Source: Streptomyces sp. NBC_00425
GTDB taxonomy: Bacteria; Actinomycetota; Actinomycetes; Streptomycetales; Streptomycetaceae
Direction: 5' to 3'
NCBI RefSeq assembly: GCF_036030735.1
Contig: NZ_CP107928.1
Location: 248,001 to 312,000, forward strand
DNA length: 64,000 bases
Position 1 is the stretch's first letter; the number at the start of each line of letters is the position of its first letter. The notes below the pieces were generated by a model. The model ran no database searches. It saw only the letters and a program-made list of their open reading frames with translations, and was not told where the DNA came from. The translations under genes were made by a program, and so were the position numbers. This document shows positions 8,451-17,516 of the stretch, one piece after another.

Positions 8451-9491
8451 ATGGAACTAAGGCAGCTGGAATACTTCGTCGCCGTCGCCAGCGAGCAGAA
8501 CTTCACCCGTGCGGCCGAGCGGGTGCACATCAGTCAGTCCGGCGTCAGCGCCCAGATCCGCCAGCTCGAACGGGAACTCGGCGCCGAACTGTTCGACCGG
8601 TCGGCCCGAACCGTCACCCTCACCGTCGCGGGAACGGCCGCACTCGAACACGCCCGCGCCGCACTCGCCGCAGCTGAGGCAGTCGGCCAGGCAGTGGGCG
8701 AGGTGACCGACCTGATCCGGGGCCGGCTCACCGTCGGGATGGTCATCGGCTGCACCCTCGCCCCGCTCTTCGAAGCCCTCGCCGTATTTCACGAGGCGCA
8801 TCCCGGTGTGGAGATCTCGCTGCTGGAGGACAGCTCCGACCGGCTTGCCGAAGGGGTACGTACCGGCGCCGTCGACTTGGCGCTCATCGGGACCGCAGCG
8901 GCCACCCCCGACGGGCTGGACGCGCTGACAATCATCAGCGAACGGCTCATCGCGGCAGTCCCGGGCGGGCACCCGTTGGCGAAACAACGCCGGGTCACCC
9001 TACGCGACCTGATCGCCTACCCCATCGTGTGCATGCCACCCGGCACCGGCCTGCGCGCCGTATTTGACCAGGCTTGCGCCGCACAGAGCCTCCAGCCCTC
9101 GATCGCGCTGCAAGCCAGCGCCGCGGATGCCATTGCAGACCTCGCCGCCCGCGGGCTCGGCGTCGCCATCCTCAGCGAGTCGATGGCCGCGAGCTACCGC
9201 GACCGGCTCACCGCCCGCACCATCGACGATGTCGAAACACCGGCGTTGCTCGCCCTCATCTGGAAGAGCGCACACAACCCCTCGGTACGCGAACTGCTCA
9301 TGCACAGCCGACAAGCCTTCACGGGACTTTCTGGGGCTGCACCAGTAGAGGCCGACTCAGCGGCTTCGCGGCGACCCCAGGGCCATCCCCCACATGTGAG
9401 GCAACAGACCCTCGGGTTGCCGCCGAATGGCCTTCCGTTTTCGCGAACTCGCGGGCCTGCACCAGGTCTGTGCAGTGAACGGCGGAAGTAG
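8451..9491 (+). CDS. LysR-family transcriptional regulator with altered C-terminus
   Basis: A 346-residue protein. The N-terminal winged HTH is typical: MELRQLEYFVAVASEQNFT, RAAERVHISQSGVSAQIRQL. A LysR substrate-binding domain follows (about residues 90-295: GRLTVGMVIGCTLAPLFEAL ... GLGVAILSES). Normal members end near residue 295-300; here about 45 extra residues from position 9340 on are low-complexity and run toward an IS256 remnant. The natural stop seems to have been lost by a deletion. It is divergent from the SnoaL-like gene with 98 bases between. The DNA-binding domain is intact, so it may still function. Confidence 0.85.
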   Translation: MELRQLEYFVAVASEQNFTRAAERVHISQSGVSAQIRQLERELGAELFDRSARTVTLTVAGTAALEHARAALAAAEAVGQAVGEVTDLIRGRLTVGMVIGCTLAPLFEALAVFHEAHPGVEISLLEDSSDRLAEGVRTGAVDLALIGTAAATPDGLDALTIISERLIAAVPGGHPLAKQRRVTLRDLIAYPIVCMPPGTGLRAVFDQACAAQSLQPSIALQASAADAIADLAARGLGVAILSESMAASYRDRLTARTIDDVETPALLALIWKSAHNPSVRELLMHSRQAFTGLSGAAPVEADSAASRRPQGHPPHVRQQTLGLPPNGLPFSRTRGPAPGLCSERRK

Positions 9492-9502
9492 GTCGGATTT
9501 CT

Positions 9503-9980
9503 TCAGCGTCGCCCGGCGGTGAACCGGCCGTCGAAGGCAATGTCGAAGGCTCGGAGCGGCCGTCCAGCGCAAGGTCCAGCGCAAGCGTCCGGTCCCGGAA
9601 CCACTGCGCGGCCGTCGCCGCCAGGGCGCTCCGCAACCGTGCCGTCGTCGGGTCCAGGCTCATGACAGCCAGGTAGACGCGCTTGAGGGCAGCCTGGCCG
9701 GTCGGGAAGTGCCCTCGGACCCGGACGGCTTTGCGGATCCGCGCGTTGACGCTCTCGATCGCGTAGGTGGTACAGACGATCTTGCGGATCTCCACGTCGA
9801 ACCGGGGGAAGGGCACGAACTCCGCTCAGGCCGCCTCCCAAAGCCGGACGATCGCCGGGTACTTCCCTCCCAAGGCGTCGGTCAATTCCACGAACCGCTC
9901 CAGGGCGGCCTCCCCGATGGGGGCGGCGCGGACGGGCCTGAACGCTTCTGCGATCCACTCCACGACTCGTCAACTGCGCT
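9503..9980 (-). pseudogene. IS256-family (Mutator) transposase C-terminal remnant
   Basis: The reverse strand reads EALERFVE- and WEAA-type sequence, then an in-frame TGA near 9826, then FPRFDVEIRKIVCTTYAIES, VNARIRKAVR and LKRVYLAVMSLDP. This is the C-terminal end of IS256-type transposases. A second frame carries the usual end RAFDIAFDGR. A stop, a frameshift and a missing N-terminus make it inactive. It adjoins the damaged end of the LysR gene. Confidence 0.8.
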
Positions 9981-10263
9981 GGGGGGGGCGGCCATGGCGT
10001 CGGCGAGGGTGCGACTACGGCGTTGTGGTCGCGGAGCGTAAGGGGCAACGCGATCCACACCCTCGGCCTCGTTTGCGATCAGCGTCACGGGGCTCGAGGC
10101 GCGACTCGACGGCGCGTTCCGTCAGGCGCTGCTGAACGGAGCCGCTGCCGGGCTGGAGAACCCGATGTTCGCGCAGGGAAGGCCCGGTCCCGATCGACAC
10201 CAAGGTGACGACGCCACCCACCACAGCACCGGCACCGGCAGGCATTCCTGCGCCGATTCGATC

Positions 10264-10440
10264 TTGAGCACACATTCAGGACGGCACTCTACGTCCACGT
10301 CGACGACCGCCTGAAGACTCCGCGCCGGCGTGGGCGACCGCCCCGGCCGGCCGACGCGGAACTGGTCACCCTGGCCGCAGCACAGGCCACTCCGGGCTTC
10401 CACTGCGAGGCCCGCCGGCTGCGCTTCACCCAAGCCGACC
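10264..10440 (+). pseudogene. IS982-family transposase N-terminal fragment
   Basis: The forward strand reads TALYVHVDDRLK, GRPPRPADAELVTLAAAQAT and CEARRLRF, matching the N-terminus of IS982-type transposases (TALYV..DD..., DAELVTLAVMQAxLG..SEARWLR). It ends abruptly. A C-terminal IS982 piece lies on the other strand at 11629-11870, on the far side of a secreted-protein gene. Confidence 0.6.
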
Positions 10441-10954
10441 TGCGTGGGGTGTCGGGGCCCGCCAAGTGGCCTTGGCAGAAGTGGAGTTGGGGGTGATTTC
10501 AGGCGTAGCGGCCTCTCCTGAGCCGGTCGACCGCCCCTGGAGGTGGCCGTGTCGCATCGTCAAGATCAATGCAAGCCCTTTCTCCGGGCGGCTCTGGTGG
10601 TGGGCGGACTGTGCCGGACGAATATGGCTCCGCCCTGCGAGAGTTGGTTGTGCGTCACCTGCGCGGCCTGAGCTGCGGAGATAGTGCGGAGCGAGTGTAC
10701 CGGCCGACCGGTTTGACCTGTTCGGTGCTCACGCTCCGCAGATTGGCCCATTACCGACAGTGCGCGCCTGACCTCGCGCATCTCATACTGGGGCGGCGCG
10801 ACAACGGGGGGCTCTTGTCGCGTGCTGAACCACAACGCAATGCAGGAGACGCGGCGCCACTGACCAGGCGCCGCCGAGGTTCACGCGGCCATCGCGTTCA
10901 CTCACGCCACCTTGTGGCCGACGTGTGCCCACGATGCCCTGGAGGGGAAACAGC
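10441..10954. other. Region without a recognised gene
   Basis: About 500 bases between the IS982 fragment and a secreted-protein gene. Frames are open on both strands, but none carries a recognisable domain or a good start. It presumably holds the promoter of the gene at 10955. Confidence 0.4.
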
Positions 10955-11599
10955 ATGACGAATTCACGCCTGAGAGCGCTGTCCGGTGTCTTTGCCGCCG
11001 GCTCGCTCATCGCCGGTCTGGCCGGTTCGACGGCGCAGGCAGCGGAGAGCACCACTGCCGCCGCCGTGGCGGAGATCGGTATCCGGTTCAACCCGGACGG
11101 CGATGCCGGGCAATGCGGGGGGCTGGCGGGGCAGCAGTGGGGCCGCAACCCGGACTTCACCCGGTCGATCCGGTTCGACACCGACAACCGCTCGGGCGGC
11201 TGTCAGCTGTCCTTCGGCATCTTCGACCCGGACAACACACTGTCGGGCGCGTCCATCTCCTATGCCTTCCGGGCCACTGCCGGTGGCGACGCGGGACAGT
11301 GCGGAAACCCGGGCACCTTTCAGATGCCGATCCAGCGGTTCAAGACCTTTGGGCCCCAGGTCCGGGTCGACACCGACGGCAGGCCGGGCGGCTGCAATCT
11401 CACCTTCGCCGTCTCGGGCCGCTCCGACGTCATCTTGGAGGTGAGGTACTTCGCGGACGGCGACGGCAGCCAGTGCGTGAACTCCCTTCCCTCGGACCAG
11501 AACCACACGGCGTTCGCGGGTAGCCCGGTGACCATCGGCATCGACACCGACGGGCGCTCCGGCGGCTGCCAGATGCAGCTGCGGCTCCAGAAGGTCTAG
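10955..11599 (+). CDS. Secreted protein with three Asp/Gly/Cys repeats
   Basis: The start is ATG 10955, six bases after GGAGGGGAA; an in-frame upstream start would spoil the signal peptide. The 214-residue product has a Sec signal peptide to about residue 30 (GSLIAGLAGSTAQAA). The mature part is built from three similar units. Each ends in a D-T-D-x-R-x-G-G-C motif followed by a beta strand: DTDNRSGGCQLSFGI, DTDGRPGGCNLTFAV and DTDGRSGGCQMQLRL. Each also has a D-G/A-x-x-Q-C-G/V motif before it (DGDAGQCGG, GGDAGQCGN, DGDGSQCVN). Two Cys per unit suggest one disulfide per repeat, and the Asp-rich loops could bind calcium. No family was recognised. Confidence 0.8.
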   Translation: MTNSRLRALSGVFAAGSLIAGLAGSTAQAAESTTAAAVAEIGIRFNPDGDAGQCGGLAGQQWGRNPDFTRSIRFDTDNRSGGCQLSFGIFDPDNTLSGASISYAFRATAGGDAGQCGNPGTFQMPIQRFKTFGPQVRVDTDGRPGGCNLTFAVSGRSDVILEVRYFADGDGSQCVNSLPSDQNHTAFAGSPVTIGIDTDGRSGGCQMQLRLQKV

Positions 11600-11628
11600 G
11601 CGAGCAGTTCCGAGGTGGCTCAGTGGTC

Positions 11629-11870
11629 TCAGGCGATCAGCGAGCGGGTGACGGGTGCGCCGATGGCGCTGTTGTGCCAGATCGCGCAGGTCATCGCCAG
11701 GATCCGTTGGGCCACCCGGACTCCGACACCCTCGAAGGTGCGTCCGACGTGCTGCTCCGGATCGAGCTCCCCCTTGAGGGTGTCACTGACCGACCCGATC
11801 AGCTGACGCACCGTCTTGAGCAGGGCTTCTCCCGGCCGTGGTGTGCCGCAGTCGCGGCAGGAGGGCCGTA
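11629..11870 (-). pseudogene. IS982-family transposase C-terminal fragment
   Basis: The reverse strand reads LLKTVRQLIGSVSDTLKGEL, then HVGRTFEGVGVRVAQRILAM, then IWHNSAIGAPVTRSLIA and stop. This is the characteristic end of IS982-type transposases (E/D-S-V-N-DTLKGQLDLE...IWHN...GAP.RSLI.). The rest is missing. Confidence 0.7.
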
Positions 11871-11934
11871 GCAGGCCAGCCGGCGCTCCCGGCCCCCCCA
11901 AGCGCCTGCGCGTGTGGCTCACCCGGCGGACTCG

Positions 11935-12666
11935 TCAGCCCACCTCGGCAAGGGCGAACCCCTCCCGGTCGGGGCCCGCGTCGGCGATCCGCTCGCCGTC
12001 CGGGCCCCACACACCGCTGCGGCCCGCGCATGGGCCCACCTCGCTCGGGCCGATGAGGTCGGCCAGCACCACGTACAGCCCGAAGTCCCTGGCCCGCACC
12101 GGATACACCTTCTCGAACGAGTCGTTCTCGGCATCCAGCGCCGAACTCGCCAGATAGACGGCGCAGCCGTCTGAGGCGGCCCGCTCGGCGATGTCGGGGA
12201 AGCGGTTGTCGTAGCAGGTGGCGAGCACGAAACGGACATCATCGAGGGTGAAGCGCCCGTCAGCGGTACCTGGGGCGAAGACCTCGGCCTCGAAGCCGTA
12301 CAGATGCCTCTTGTCGTAGCGGGTGAGGAGCGCGCCGTCCGGGCCGATGACCAGCGAGGTAATACCCGGCCGGCCCTCCGCCCCGGCCATGAGCACCGGC
12401 CCGTTGACCACGGCCGCCGCCCCCGTCGTCCGGCATGCCTCCCGTACTGGATCGAGCCGGGCGTCTCCCTCAGCGAGACAAGCGGCCGGGGTCGCACGGA
12501 TGAGGGTCGGCTCGTAGCCGCTCAGGGCCAGCTCGGGGAAGACGACGACCCGCGCACCCTCAGCGCCGGCCCGCCGGATCAGATCAGACACCGTACGGAC
12601 GTTGCTCTCGATATCCCCGGCGGCCGGGGCGAACTGCGCAGCTGCGACGATCATGCCCGCCATCAT
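11935..12666 (-). CDS. Carbon-nitrogen hydrolase (nitrilase superfamily)
   Basis: A 243-residue protein with the complete nitrilase-superfamily catalytic triad: Glu45 in VVFPELALSGYE, Lys119 in TRYDKRHLYG and Cys151 in VLATCYDNRFPD. The general fold (alpha-beta-beta-alpha) is intact, and the length is near the usual 250-280. Such enzymes hydrolyse amides, N-carbamoyl compounds or nitriles in the cytosol; the branch cannot be told from sequence alone. The start could be ATG 12666 or, for a tighter N-terminus, ATG 12654 (MIVAAAQFAP). It is flanked by IS remnants with no obvious partners. Confidence 0.87.
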   Translation of the reverse strand: MMAGMIVAAAQFAPAAGDIESNVRTVSDLIRRAGAEGARVVVFPELALSGYEPTLIRATPAACLAEGDARLDPVREACRTTGAAAVVNGPVLMAGAEGRPGITSLVIGPDGALLTRYDKRHLYGFEAEVFAPGTADGRFTLDDVRFVLATCYDNRFPDIAERAASDGCAVYLASSALDAENDSFEKVYPVRARDFGLYVVLADLIGPSEVGPCAGRSGVWGPDGERIADAGPDREGFALAEVG

Positions 12667-13011
12667 CCCGCCTGCCCGCCGCGGGCGGAACCCCGGGCCC
12701 GGGCCGTCACTTCTTTCTCATCGCCGTGGCGAAAGGACACACCCTCCAGCCGAATGCCGAACCGCTTCCGACCGAACACCGACGCTGACCAACCGGGACG
12801 AGTTTTTCAGGGTCAATGCCGCCCGGTGCCAACGCCATCGGGCTCGCGGACGTCCTGCGCCACGACAGCCTCGCCGTTCCTATTGAGGCGGGTCCCGCTG
12901 GTGGAACAGTATCCCAACTCCCCCAGATGCGTGGACTACACGGCGGTGCGACGCTGGAAATAGCGGACCGCCACCACCTGCCGTCCGCCCCTATGTGGGA
13001 GAGAGGCCGCT
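12667..13011. other. Intergenic region, no gene seen
   Basis: About 345 bases separating the hydrolase from a small coiled-coil gene. No domain or hairpin of note was seen. It probably carries the promoters of both. Confidence 0.4.
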
Positions 13012-13272
13012 ATGGCAACGACACCTCACGCTGGTTCCAGCACTGACATCTGCGCCCAGATGCGGCACGATGCCGAGCTAGGCAAAAAGGAACTAAAGGA
13101 AGAGAGAAAAAAGCTCTCGGCACTCAAGCTCAAGCTCATGCATGAAACGGATCCAATAAAGGCTCAACAATTGAGGGAGGAAATTGAAGCTTTGGAAAAT
13201 GGAATAAAGTCGGACGAAGCCCAACTTCAGGCGCTGCTGGAGGACATCTCCGCCAATTGCAGTGGCCACTAG
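13012..13272 (+). CDS. Small charged coiled-coil protein
   Basis: An 86-residue protein starting at ATG 13012 behind GGGAGAGAGG. Residues 20-78 are a highly charged helix (AELGKKELKEERKKLSALKL, KAQQLREEIEALENGIKSDE) with heptad-like Leu/Ile spacing, so a coiled coil is likely. It has Cys at 14 and near the end (ISANCSGH). Local G+C is clearly lower than in neighbours, suggesting transfer or relaxed selection. No family was recognised. A second small gene of this type, of unrelated sequence, is at 47452. Confidence 0.65.
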   Translation: MATTPHAGSSTDICAQMRHDAELGKKELKEERKKLSALKLKLMHETDPIKAQQLREEIEALENGIKSDEAQLQALLEDISANCSGH

Positions 13273-13458
13273 GGTCCGCTTCGACGTTCTGCTCGAGGTG
13301 GAGACCGTCGAGGACGACGACTGGATGTCCCTGTCAAAATCCGCCCACCGCCTGAGCGTCACAAGTCGTGGCGATAGTCCGCCCCGTGCCCGCGTCCGCC
13401 CCGTGCCGGCACCGACGTGCGGGTCCGTCCATGGCGCAAGTGGGTTCACCTCAAGCCG

Positions 13459-16400
13459 TCAGGGGCAGGTCTGCTGATACGGAACACCTGGAAGATGGAG
13501 GCGCCACTCGAGTGGCGTCAGGCCTTTGGTGACGCGGCGGCAGACTCTTTCGGCGGCTGTGTCCAAAGCGATGTCGTACGTCTGGAGCGGCGTGCGGGCG
13601 CCCGAGGCGTAGAGCCTGCTGCCGTCGGCGTTGAAGGACAGGGCGTTGATGGTGTCGCCGGGTGTGGGCAGGGGCGTTCCGATCGGCTGGTGTGAGGCGG
13701 TGTCCCACAGTTGTAGGGTGCCTTCGTCTGCGGCGACGGCGAGCATTCGGCTGTCGGGAGAGTAGGCGAGCGCTGAGACGTACTGCGAGTGTGTCGTGCC
13801 GGAGGCGAGTACGCCGAGTCTTCGTGTGAGATGGCCTTCCCACAGCACCACGCGGCCGGACGAGTCGCCGGCTGCCAGGTACCTCCCGTCGGGGCTGAAC
13901 GCGGCCGCGCTGGTCACGCCGGGGCCTTGGGCTGCCGGTAGGCCGGTACCGGACGGCAGTTGGTACGCGCGCCCTTGCTGGGACACGACCAGGTCACCGT
14001 CGGGATGCAGCACCGCTCGCCCAGCGGCGCCGGGGATCGTGCGAGTCGTCGTGCGGCGGCGGAGGTCCCAGATACGCGCGGGTGCGGAACCGTAGCCTGG
14101 TATGTCGGACAGCAACAGTGAGTGATCCTGCGGCCCGAAGGTCACGTACGACGGTGGGCTCGCGCCGAGTTCGTCGGCGCCCAGAACCGTTGTGATCCGT
14201 CGGCGGGACACGTCATACGTTGCGAGACTTCCTGGCGGTCCGGTTGCGGGATCGAAGCGCCTGACTCCGTAGGCGAGCATTTCGCCCGTGGAGTCGAGGT
14301 CCATGAGGACCTGGCAGCTGGCGAGCGTGCCTGCGTCAGACACGGGGCATGTCACGGAGGGTGGTCCGGCCAGGGTTTTTCCTGTCCGTGTGTCGACGAC
14401 ACGGAATTGGATGCGTTTGCTGTCGGGGTCCGGCACCGCTGTGGCCATCGTGGCACCATCCGGGCCGAAGGTGCTTGCGAGGGAAGGTACGTCGGTCCAG
14501 CGGGTGGACCCGGCCGGACCGAGAGTGAGGGTGTGCACCGACGGTCCCCAGGACTCCGCCGGGCCGCCGACGTAGCGCAGGATTCCCGCTCGGGTGTCCA
14601 GTCTGATCTCCTTGACGGTCTCTCCGGAGAGCCGGTGACGGTACACCGGGTACTGCGGAGCGGCCAGCCGCCACACGAGGATCTCCGAACCGTCCGCGGC
14701 GGCCATGAACGAGCCGCCCTCGCCCAGTTCCACGATGCTCAGCCCTGAGTGCACGACTTTCGGCAGCTCCCGGCCCGTCATGATGCTCCAGGTGCGGAAA
14801 CCTGTGTCGTCGGCAATGGCGAGGTGGCTGCTGTCCGCGCTGAACTCGATCTGCTCCCGGGCGCATTGACGCTCGGTGACTCGGGGCAGCCAGGGGGTCG
14901 TCAGCCGGCGCTTCTTCGCGACGTCCCACAGCTGCAGCCTCTGTCCCGGGACACATACGGCGAGGTAGCGGTCGTCGGCGCTCAGTATCGCGTCGGGGAC
15001 GCCTGGGACTTCATGGTCATGGCCGCCACGGCGCTCTGTGCTGTATGTACGGTGGAGAGCCGAAAGGTTCTCCCAGGTCACGTCGGTGCGGTCGGCACGT
15101 CGACCAGTCACCTCCAGTTCGATCTGCAGGCGTTTGCGCCGGGTTTGCGGATCCCAGAGCTGGATCGCCAGTTGGGTGTCGTTCCTGTCGTACACGGTGA
15201 GGAGGCGACCGCTCGGGCTCATTTCCACACCGTTGTCGGCGTCTGCCAGCGGCAGGCCGGAGGAGCGTCCTGTGGCGAGATCGCGTACGGCCACCCGGTT
15301 GTCCACGAAGACCGGGAGCCACCCGGCGTCGGTTCGTGGCGAGGCCGCGCCATCCAGGCTCCGGCCCAGGCCCGGCAGGACGCTGAGGCGTCGGTGGGTG
15401 GACACGTCCCAGTGCGTCACATGGTCCGCTCCAATGCTGATCAACGTGCTTCCGTCGGCGCTCAGCCGCCGCATGGTCGCGGGGCTGCTGTCGGGGTCGG
15501 TGAAGACGTCCTGCTCCTGCTCGCTCGCGGCGGCGAGCAGGGCGGAGCGGGTCTCGGGCAGGTCGGCGACCTGCCATGCGGCGAGACTGAGGCGCATCGC
15601 TGTTTGCGGGTCGGACGGACGCAGGCTGTCGGCGACGGCGGCGACGCGACGTGCCTCGGCTTCCTGACGACCGCGTTCACCGGAACGGTTCTGCTGCCAT
15701 GCGGTGAGGGCGGCTACGAGGCTGAGGACGACGAGGACGGACAGGGCGGCCGTGCGGGTGTGCCGCTGGCGACGGTCCCGCGCGCGTGCGGCAAGGCTGG
15801 CGGTGAGGAACTCCCGTTCCGCCGGGGTGAGATCGTCCCGCCGGCCGGGGCCGGCACAGTGCGCCTCGGCGACGGACAGACGTACTCCCCGGTAGAGGGA
15901 GCCGGGGTCCTTGCCGAGTGTCTGCCAGGTGTGGGTGGCCTCAGTCAGGTGGAGCTGGGTGCGCAGGCGGTCGCGATCCTCTTCGATCCATGCGCGAAGC
16001 CGGGGCCAGGCGGACAGGACGGCTTCGTGGGAAAGGTGGACCGTGTCCCTGTCGATGGTGACCAGACGGTCGCGGGCCAGACGGTCGAGGACCAGGTCAG
16101 CGTCGGACGCGGCTGCGGGGCCCAGGGTCGTGATCTCGCCGCGGTCCGCCGGACGGCGAGTGTCCTGGTTCCCCTGGCCGGGCGTCACCAGTCGGAGCAG
16201 GATCCGCCGGGCGGTCTCGGCCTGTTCGGGGGTGAGGCGTCCGTAGAAGTCCTCCGCCGTGCGGGTGATCGCCCCCCGGATGCCGCCGGCGGCATCGTAG
16301 GCTGCCTCGGTCAGGACCCGGCCGCTGCGCCGACGCCAGGTTTCCAGCAGGGCGTGAGACATCAACGGCAGGCCACCGGCTTCGTCCGCGACGTCTCTGA

Positions 16401-17289
16401 TGATCCGGGCGGTCAGGGCGCGTTCCACGACGAGCCCGCCCAGTGCGGCAGGCCGGACGATGGCCTCCCGTAGTTCCCTGTGGTTCATGGGCGCGACCAG
16501 CAGCGTGGCGTCCTGGGCTGCCTCGGCGATACGGCGGTGGCGGGTGAGGTGACCGTAGAAGTCGGCCCGGATGGCGACCACGACGCGGATGCCCGGAGCG
16601 GATCGCAGGGCGCACAGCAGGTCGAGGAAGCGGGCCCGCTCGGCCGGATCGGCGCAGAGCGTGAAGACCTCCTCCAGCTGGTCCACCACGATGACGGTGC
16701 GGGCGGGGGCCGTTTCGGGATCCAGGATCCCGGCATGCGTGCGGGCTGGGTTCGGCCCTGGAGTGAGGACGCGGATCACGGCAGGCTGTTCCTGCCGGGA
16801 TGCGGTCCGCTGCATTCGGGCGATCAGTCCGGCGCGTAGCACAGAGGACTTGCCGCTGCCGGAGGGCCCTGTCACCGTCACCAGCTGTTTACGGCCGACC
16901 AGGTCCATCAGCTGGTCGACGAGCTGGTCCCGGCCGAAGAACCACTCGTGATCGTCGATGCCGAAGCGGGCCAGGCCCCGGTACGGAGGCTCGCTACCGT
17001 CCTCGGCCTCGCGGGCCTGCTCGGACACTTCCCGCGCAGTCTCATGCCAGCGCTGTTCCCACTCCGCACGATCCCCACCGCACGCTCCGACGTAAGCCAG
17101 GACGATGGACAGCGACGGCAGCCGGTCTCCGGCCGCAGCCTGCGCCAGCGTCGCCGCAGAGTAGTGCGCTTTGGCCGCCATCACCCGGTAGGTGACGCCG
17201 CCCGCCTCCTGCCGCAACTTGCGTAACTCACATGCGAACTGCGCGACCGGCCCCGCCGTCGGATCCAGCGGCCGTTCCCGACGTCCCAT
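13459..17289 (-). CDS. HTH - nSTAND NTPase - WD40 protein
   Basis: A 1,276-residue protein starting at ATG 17289 after GGGGGAG. Residues 12-90 form an XRE-like helix-turn-helix (FACELRKLRQEAGG ... ATLAQAAAGDRLPSL). Residues 116-480 are a STAND P-loop NTPase with Walker A GPSGSGKSS (141-149), Walker B VVDQLEE (201-207) and a winged-helix end (LVTIDRDTVHLSHEAVL). A hydrophobic segment near 508-527 (TAALSVLVVLSLVAALTAW) should cross or anchor to the membrane. The remainder is a beta-propeller of WD40-like units (FSPDGRYLAAGDSSGRVVLW, YSPDSRMLAVAADEGTLQLW). Such proteins are abundant in Streptomyces and act as signal-sensing scaffolds or defence sensors. It is divergent from the peptide cassette at 17517 and shares its 227-base control region, so a regulatory link is possible but unproven. 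Confidence 0.88.
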   Translation of the reverse strand: MGRRERPLDPTAGPVAQFACELRKLRQEAGGVTYRVMAAKAHYSAATLAQAAAGDRLPSLSIVLAYVGACGGDRAEWEQRWHETAREVSEQAREAEDGSEPPYRGLARFGIDDHEWFFGRDQLVDQLMDLVGRKQLVTVTGPSGSGKSSVLRAGLIARMQRTASRQEQPAVIRVLTPGPNPARTHAGILDPETAPARTVIVVDQLEEVFTLCADPAERARFLDLLCALRSAPGIRVVVAIRADFYGHLTRHRRIAEAAQDATLLVAPMNHRELREAIVRPAALGGLVVERALTARIIRDVADEAGGLPLMSHALLETWRRRSGRVLTEAAYDAAGGIRGAITRTAEDFYGRLTPEQAETARRILLRLVTPGQGNQDTRRPADRGEITTLGPAAASDADLVLDRLARDRLVTIDRDTVHLSHEAVLSAWPRLRAWIEEDRDRLRTQLHLTEATHTWQTLGKDPGSLYRGVRLSVAEAHCAGPGRRDDLTPAEREFLTASLAARARDRRQRHTRTAALSVLVVLSLVAALTAWQQNRSGERGRQEAEARRVAAVADSLRPSDPQTAMRLSLAAWQVADLPETRSALLAAASEQEQDVFTDPDSSPATMRRLSADGSTLISIGADHVTHWDVSTHRRLSVLPGLGRSLDGAASPRTDAGWLPVFVDNRVAVRDLATGRSSGLPLADADNGVEMSPSGRLLTVYDRNDTQLAIQLWDPQTRRKRLQIELEVTGRRADRTDVTWENLSALHRTYSTERRGGHDHEVPGVPDAILSADDRYLAVCVPGQRLQLWDVAKKRRLTTPWLPRVTERQCAREQIEFSADSSHLAIADDTGFRTWSIMTGRELPKVVHSGLSIVELGEGGSFMAAADGSEILVWRLAAPQYPVYRHRLSGETVKEIRLDTRAGILRYVGGPAESWGPSVHTLTLGPAGSTRWTDVPSLASTFGPDGATMATAVPDPDSKRIQFRVVDTRTGKTLAGPPSVTCPVSDAGTLASCQVLMDLDSTGEMLAYGVRRFDPATGPPGSLATYDVSRRRITTVLGADELGASPPSYVTFGPQDHSLLLSDIPGYGSAPARIWDLRRRTTTRTIPGAAGRAVLHPDGDLVVSQQGRAYQLPSGTGLPAAQGPGVTSAAAFSPDGRYLAAGDSSGRVVLWEGHLTRRLGVLASGTTHSQYVSALAYSPDSRMLAVAADEGTLQLWDTASHQPIGTPLPTPGDTINALSFNADGSRLYASGARTPLQTYDIALDTAAERVCRRVTKGLTPLEWRLHLPGVPYQQTCP

Positions 17290-17375
17290 GGCTCCCCCGT
17301 ATCCGCAACTACCTGCCTCACTCGACGCTAACCCCTGCTCCTCACCTTCCCCAACACCCCTTCAAGCGGGGCCGG

Positions 17376-17415
17376 CGATTGTCTGAGGTGGTGAAAGGGG
17401 TCTGCCAGACAATCG
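17376..17415. promoter_or_regulatory. Inverted repeat in the divergent promoter region
   Basis: Perfect 10-bp arms CGATTGTCTG (17376-17385) and CAGACAATCG (17406-17415) are 20 bases apart, about 100 bases upstream of the six-cysteine peptide start and 87 bases from the WD40 gene start. The position suits an operator for one or both genes. No matching regulator is identified. Confidence 0.5.
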
Positions 17416-17516
17416 GCCGGCGGCCAAAGCTCTTCTCCAGCGCCCCATCGGACGGGCGCATCGATCGAAGCCGAGGCCTCCCCGGGCCCGCGCTCCGAGG
17501 TAACGAGGGAGAAAGC

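Noticed and set aside
14749..16473. 574-residue forward frame inside the WD40 gene
   Set aside because: Antisense to a protein with clear Walker motifs and propeller repeats; no features of its own.
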